64,000 nucleotides of DNA, taken from assembly GCF_002080045.1 (NCBI RefSeq), contig NZ_MUIN01000005.1, positions 206,362 through 270,361 of the forward strand, written 5' to 3'. Each line of letters begins with the position of its first letter. Position 1 is the first letter of the stretch. The notes below the pieces were generated by a model. The model saw only the letters and a list, made by a program, of their open reading frames with translations. It made no database searches and was not told the origin of the DNA. Source of the DNA: Pseudomonas sp. Bc-h. Lineage in GTDB: Bacteria > Pseudomonadota > Gammaproteobacteria > Pseudomonadales > Pseudomonadaceae. Shown here piece after piece: positions 60,545 to 64,000 of this stretch. Made by a program: the position numbers and the translations under genes.

Positions 60545-61300
60545 ATGCCTGCACCCGCTCTGTCCGGCCCGCAATACCTGCGCGAAGGCTTGAAACTGGT
60601 CCTCAGCCCAAGCCTGCGCCTGTTCGTCCTGCTGCCACTGACCATCAATCTGGTGTTGTTCAGCGCGCTGATCTATTTCGCCGGCCACGAATTCGGCATG
60701 TGGGTGGACTCGTTCATGCCCACGCTGCCCAGTTGGCTGAGTTTCCTCAATTACATCCTCTGGCCGCTGTTTGTCGTGCTGGTGGTGCTGATGATTTTCT
60801 TTACCTTCACCATGATCGCCAACGTTATCGCAGCCCCCTTCAACGGTTTTCTTTCGGAAAAGGTCGAAGTAGTGCTACGCGGCACCGATGACTTTCCGGC
60901 TTTCAGTTGGGGCGAACTGATCGAGATGATCCCGCGCACTCTCAGTCGCGAGATGCGCAAACTGGGCTATTTCCTGCCCCGTGCCATCGGCCTGTTCATC
61001 CTGTCGTGGATCCCGGTGGTCAACATCATCGCCGCGCCGCTGTGGCTGTTGTTCGGCGTCTGGATGATGGCGATCCAGTACATCGACTACCCGGCGGACA
61101 ACCATAAAATGAGCTGGCAGGACATGCTCGCCTGGCTGCGCGCCAAGCGCTGGCAGAGCATGAGCTTCGGCGGCATCGTGTACCTGGTGCTGCTGATTCC
61201 GGTGGTCAACATCCTGATGATGCCTGCGGCGGTGGCAGGGGCGACGCTGTTCTGGGTGCGTGAACGCGGGGCTGAAACGCTCGCAGAGCGGATTCGCTGA
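60545..61300 (+). CDS. cysZ: CysZ, sulfate permease
   Basis: 251 residues from the ATG at 60545, which follows GGAGG at correct spacing; an ATG at 60533 would put that site inside the gene. Four to six membrane helices (about 20-45, 62-90, 130-165, 200-235) with the CysZ pattern [20 protein letters not shown]. It imports sulfate across the inner membrane for cysteine synthesis. Its own terminator follows. Confidence 0.93.
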   Translation: MPAPALSGPQYLREGLKLVLSPSLRLFVLLPLTINLVLFSALIYFAGHEFGMWVDSFMPTLPSWLSFLNYILWPLFVVLVVLMIFFTFTMIANVIAAPFNGFLSEKVEVVLRGTDDFPAFSWGELIEMIPRTLSREMRKLGYFLPRAIGLFILSWIPVVNIIAAPLWLLFGVWMMAIQYIDYPADNHKMSWQDMLAWLRAKRWQSMSFGGIVYLVLLIPVVNILMMPAAVAGATLFWVRERGAETLAERIR

Positions 61301-61311
61301 ATATGATGTGG

Positions 61312-61337
61312 AAAAGGCCTCGATAGAGGCCTTTTTT
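61312..61337 (+). terminator. Terminator of cysZ
   Basis: AAAAGGCCTC, GATA loop, GAGGCCTTTT, then further T. 11 bases after the cysZ stop. Confidence 0.93.
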
Positions 61338-61470
61338 GCGTTCACGCCCCATCCCGAAAAATCGGGAACAGTCCTACAAAAGTGTTCTCTACATCTCACG
61401 CATCACCTGTTCAACCATGGGCCTCCCTTTCAGGCGCGGTAACGCGCTCGACATCAGGAGTGCCAAGACC

Positions 61471-61776
61471 ATGGAAACACACCGTATAAATGCAGCGACC
61501 TCCAACACCTCATTGCCGACTTCAACCCTGCTCCCGCAGACACCCAAGACAGAACCTACCGCCCCAAAATTCATGCACGCACTTACCGAAGCGATTGAAA
61601 CCGTTACGTCGAAAACCCTGCACAGCGAACCCGCCACCTTGTCGAGGCTGGTAAAACCCCGATCTCATCTGGATCTGGTAAGTCTCAATCCCATCCAGAC
61701 GAGTTACGTGCCTGAGGCGGCTGCCTTGGAACGGGTCGGAAAGTCCCGGATCCTGCCGTTTGCCTTGAGCGGCTAA
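61471..61776 (+). CDS. Small hypothetical protein
   Basis: 101 residues from the ATG at 61471, which has AGGAG ten bases upstream. The composition is Thr/Ser/Pro-rich in the first half, with one helix (KFMHALTEAIETVTSKTLHS). No signal peptide or known domain is seen. Similar small proteins in plant-associated pseudomonads are unstudied as far as I know. Moderate confidence that it is translated. Confidence 0.55.
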   Translation: METHRINAATSNTSLPTSTLLPQTPKTEPTAPKFMHALTEAIETVTSKTLHSEPATLSRLVKPRSHLDLVSLNPIQTSYVPEAAALERVGKSRILPFALSG

Positions 61777-61939
61777 GAGAGCGCGGTTTGCGGTCAGACC
61801 TGTCAGCGGTGGACTCCAGCACCCTGACAGGCCGGCGCCGGAAAGATGTCCAGCGGCTTTTCTGCCCATTGTTCAACAGTCACAAATCCATCACCCAACC
61901 GCCACACAAGCGCAACGCGCGCCTTTGAAACTGGCTGTC

Positions 61940-63106
61940 ATGAGTAAATCCCTGCACATCACCCTGATCACTGAAACCTATGCACCCGAAATCAACGGCG
62001 TGGCCAATACGCTGAGCCGGTTGTGCGATGGCCTGCGGCTGCGCGGGCATCGGGTCGAGGTGATTCGACCGCGACAGAGCGACGATGAGCTGCGCGCAGC
62101 CGGGGATGATCTGATGCTATGCCGCGGCTGGCCGATTCCGGGGTATCCGGGGTTGCAGTGGGGGCAGTCTTCCATGCACAAGCTGTTGCGCCGCTGGCAG
62201 CGCAACCGACCGGATGTGCTGTATATCGCCACTGAGGGGCCGTTGGGTTTGTCAGCGTTACGCGCAGCACGGCGTTTACGTATCGCGATTGTCAGCGGCT
62301 TTCATACCAACTTCCAACAGTACACGCGCCAATACGGGCTAGGGTTCATCACTCGCTTGCTTACCTCGTACCTGCGCTGGTTTCACAACCGCTCAAACTC
62401 GACGCTGGTGCCGAGTGTCAGCCAGAAGACCGAGCTTGAAAGGCGCGGCTTCGAGAGGCTGGAGTTGCTGTCGCGCGGGGTGGATTGCCAGCTGTTTCAT
62501 CCTTCCAGACGCTCAGGCTTTCTGCGTGAGGCGTGGGGACTGGACCCGGGCGATACTGCCGTTCTGCATGTAGGGCGACTCGCGCCGGAGAAAAACCTGG
62601 GGTTGCTCAAGAAGACTTTCGACAGCCTGGTCAGCGCCTATCCCGAAAAAAACCTGCGCTTGGTGATCGTTGGCGATGGCCCGGTAAAAAGCACTTTGCA
62701 ACAGCAGTTGCCCGAGGCGATCTTCTGCGGCACCCAGCGGGGCGAGGCCTTGGCAGCGCATTACGCTTCGGGCGATCTGTTTCTGTTTCCGAGTCTGACT
62801 GAAACGTTCGGCAACGTCGTGCTGGAGGCGCTGGCATCAGGGCTGGGAGTCGTGGCGTACGACGAAGCCGCGGCCGCGCAGCATATACGCCACGGGCATA
62901 ACGGCGCGGTGGCCATGCCTGGCGATGAGGAGGGCTTCATAGACGCTACGCGCTGGATGCTCGAAGACGACGAAACCCTGCGACGGGTGCGTTTGAATGC
63001 GCGTCAGCACGCCAGCCGCCAGGGCTGGGCGGGGATTATCGATGCGTTCGAGTGTCATCTGCGCGCCGCCAGCGACACGCGAGAAGGGGTCGTTCTGGGG
63101 ATGTAG
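61940..63106 (+). CDS. GT4-family glycosyltransferase
   Basis: 388 residues from the ATG at 61940. The N-terminal Rossmann part has TLITETYAPEINGVANTL (about 7-24), and the C-terminal part has VGRLAPEKNLGLL and the donor-site ETFGNVVLEALASGLGVVAYD (two Glu as in EX7E). It resembles GDP-mannose-dependent alpha-mannosyltransferases. The acceptor could be a glycolipid or polysaccharide. It stands alone between cysZ and the flavoenzyme gene, after a 163-base gap from the small upstream gene. Confidence 0.9.
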   Translation: MSKSLHITLITETYAPEINGVANTLSRLCDGLRLRGHRVEVIRPRQSDDELRAAGDDLMLCRGWPIPGYPGLQWGQSSMHKLLRRWQRNRPDVLYIATEGPLGLSALRAARRLRIAIVSGFHTNFQQYTRQYGLGFITRLLTSYLRWFHNRSNSTLVPSVSQKTELERRGFERLELLSRGVDCQLFHPSRRSGFLREAWGLDPGDTAVLHVGRLAPEKNLGLLKKTFDSLVSAYPEKNLRLVIVGDGPVKSTLQQQLPEAIFCGTQRGEALAAHYASGDLFLFPSLTETFGNVVLEALASGLGVVAYDEAAAAQHIRHGHNGAVAMPGDEEGFIDATRWMLEDDETLRRVRLNARQHASRQGWAGIIDAFECHLRAASDTREGVVLGM

Positions 63107-63133
63107 CATAACCCTGGGGTAAACATCGTACCG

Positions 63134-63220
63134 GTGGGAGGGAGCTTGCTCGCGAAAGCGTAGCGTCAGTCACCTCGTGGTAACTGATCTGCCGCATTCG
63201 CGAGCTAGCTCCCTCCCACA
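63134..63220. repeat. REP pair (family B)
   Basis: Inverted units GTGGGAGGGAGCTTGCTCGC and GCGAGCTAGCTCCCTCCCAC; the right unit has one changed base. It separates two convergent genes. Confidence 0.82.
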
Positions 63221-63290
63221 GCGCGTTCATTCAGCCAAAAACAGGGTATTTTTTATCCAGAGCGCAACGCCCGAAAGCGCTCCGATTGTC

Positions 63291-64000
63291 TTACTCCAGC
63301 TTACCCAATGCATCGCGACTGAACGGCAGGATGTCTTCTTCGCGACCGTCTCGCACTTTCACCGCCCAATCCGGGTCGACCAGCAGCGCGCGACCCACCG
63401 CCACCAGGTCGAACTCGTCATCGCCTAGACGCTTGAGCAGGTTTTCAAGGCTTGCCGGCTGCGCGACCTTGTCGGTGTTGACCATGAACTGCAGGAACTC
63501 GCCGTCCAGACCCACACTGCCAACAGTGATCGTCGGTTTGCCAGTGAGCTTGCGTGTCCAGCCCGCCAGATTGAGATCGGAACCTTCAAACTCCGGCTCC
63601 CAGAAACGACGCGTCGAGCAATGGAAGATATCCACGCCGGCTTCGGACAGCGGTTTGAGGAAGGCTCCCAACTCCTCCGGGGTCTGTACCAGTCGAGCGG
63701 TGTAATCCTGCTGCTTCCACTGGGAGTAACGGAAGATGATCGGATAGTCGGGACCGACCGCCGCACGCACTGCCTGAATCAATTCAATTGCAAAACGCGA
63801 ACGCTGAGCCAGATCGCCGCCGTATTCGTCAGTGCGCTGGTTGGTGCCTTCCCAGAAGAACTGGTCGACGATGTAGCCGTGGGCGCCGTGGATCTCAACG
63901 CCATCCATACCGATTTCCTTCGCATCCCTGGCCGCTTGGGCGAAGGCTGCGATGACTTCGGCAATGTCCTGTTTACTCATGCCGTGCACGACAACGTTGC
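63291..64000 (-). CDS. NADH:flavin oxidoreductase (Old Yellow Enzyme family), 3' part
   Basis: The gene is read right to left and enters from beyond base 64000, so only the C-terminal 236 or so residues are seen. Old Yellow Enzyme features: EIHGAHGYIVDQFFWEGTNQRTDEYGG, FRYSQWKQQDYTARL and VGSVGLDGEF, with VAVGRALLVDPDW near the end. It carries FMN and reduces activated alkenes with NAD(P)H. The N-terminal half with the flavin-binding start lies outside the window. Confidence 0.9.
   Translation of the reverse strand, partial: NVVVHGMSKQDIAEVIAAFAQAARDAKEIGMDGVEIHGAHGYIVDQFFWEGTNQRTDEYGGDLAQRSRFAIELIQAVRAAVGPDYPIIFRYSQWKQQDYTARLVQTPEELGAFLKPLSEAGVDIFHCSTRRFWEPEFEGSDLNLAGWTRKLTGKPTITVGSVGLDGEFLQFMVNTDKVAQPASLENLLKRLGDDEFDLVAVGRALLVDPDWAVKVRDGREEDILPFSRDALGKLE

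Overview
The window comes from a fluorescent-group Pseudomonas chromosome. The evidence is a complete distal alginate operon, leucine dehydrogenase next to an E1/E2 2-oxoacid dehydrogenase, a short LOV photoreceptor close to the P. putida PpSB1-LOV type, pseudomonad-specific small families (DUF3509, HopJ, DUF1244) and several families of REP palindromes between genes. Base composition is uniformly GC-rich except for a few accessory genes: the toxin end of the Rhs gene, the genes at 11.4-12.9 kb and 42-47 kb, and a small protein at 46.6 kb.

Layout. 1-7.0 kb: the 3' end of algX, then algL-algI-algJ-algF-algA (periplasmic lyase, acetylation machinery, GDP-mannose precursor supply), closed by a strong terminator. 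7.0-12.9 kb: accessory genes, namely an orphan TccC-like Rhs toxin with an ADP-ribosyltransferase-like tail, a small membrane protein, a short-chain dehydrogenase and a large toxin-like hypothetical. 13-18.9 kb: an AaeAB-type aromatic-acid efflux system with its outer-membrane factor and a divergent LysR regulator. 19-22.3 kb: a 2-hydroxyacid dehydrogenase, an EamA exporter and a divergent AraC regulator. 22.4-28.9 kb: a six-gene iron-uptake operon (DUF3649, PepSY, DUF3325, ECF sigma, FecR, TonB receptor) behind a candidate Fur box. 29.2-31.5 kb: HPF-like ribosome factor, DUF3509, PsiE, and yebG with a near-perfect LexA box.

31.6-36.4 kb: a bufferin-type RiPP metallophore operon with two different cysteine-rich precursors (BufA1 and BufA2), one BufB (MNIO/DUF692) enzyme, one BufC partner, a DoxX protein and two exported alpha/beta hydrolases. 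36.5-42 kb: 2-oxoacid dehydrogenase E2, E1beta and E1alpha, leucine dehydrogenase, and a divergent SirB1-family protein. 42-47.2 kb: a frameshifted DUF6543/dermonecrotic-toxin-like gene, an orphan terminator, a small secreted protein and an unknown small protein. 47.3-52.9 kb: short-chain dehydrogenase, Asp-nucleophile hydrolase, class II aldolase, LrgB/LrgA with a LysR regulator, and a flavodoxin.

52.9-58.5 kb: a candidate light-response neighbourhood (short LOV protein, YcgR/PilZ-like protein, MerR/LitR-like regulator, monooxygenase-fold membrane protein) beside the pterin genes folM-folE-folX, then DUF1244 and HopJ. 58.6-64 kb: TrxB and a 2-Cys peroxiredoxin (thiol redox), CysZ sulfate permease, a small unknown protein, a GT4 glycosyltransferase and the 3' end of an Old Yellow Enzyme gene running off the window.

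The two most rewarding regions are the dual-precursor bufferin operon with its hydrolases, and the LOV/LitR/pterin cluster. The Rhs toxin and the frameshifted toxin-like gene come next. No tRNA, rRNA, CRISPR array, insertion sequence or transposase was found.
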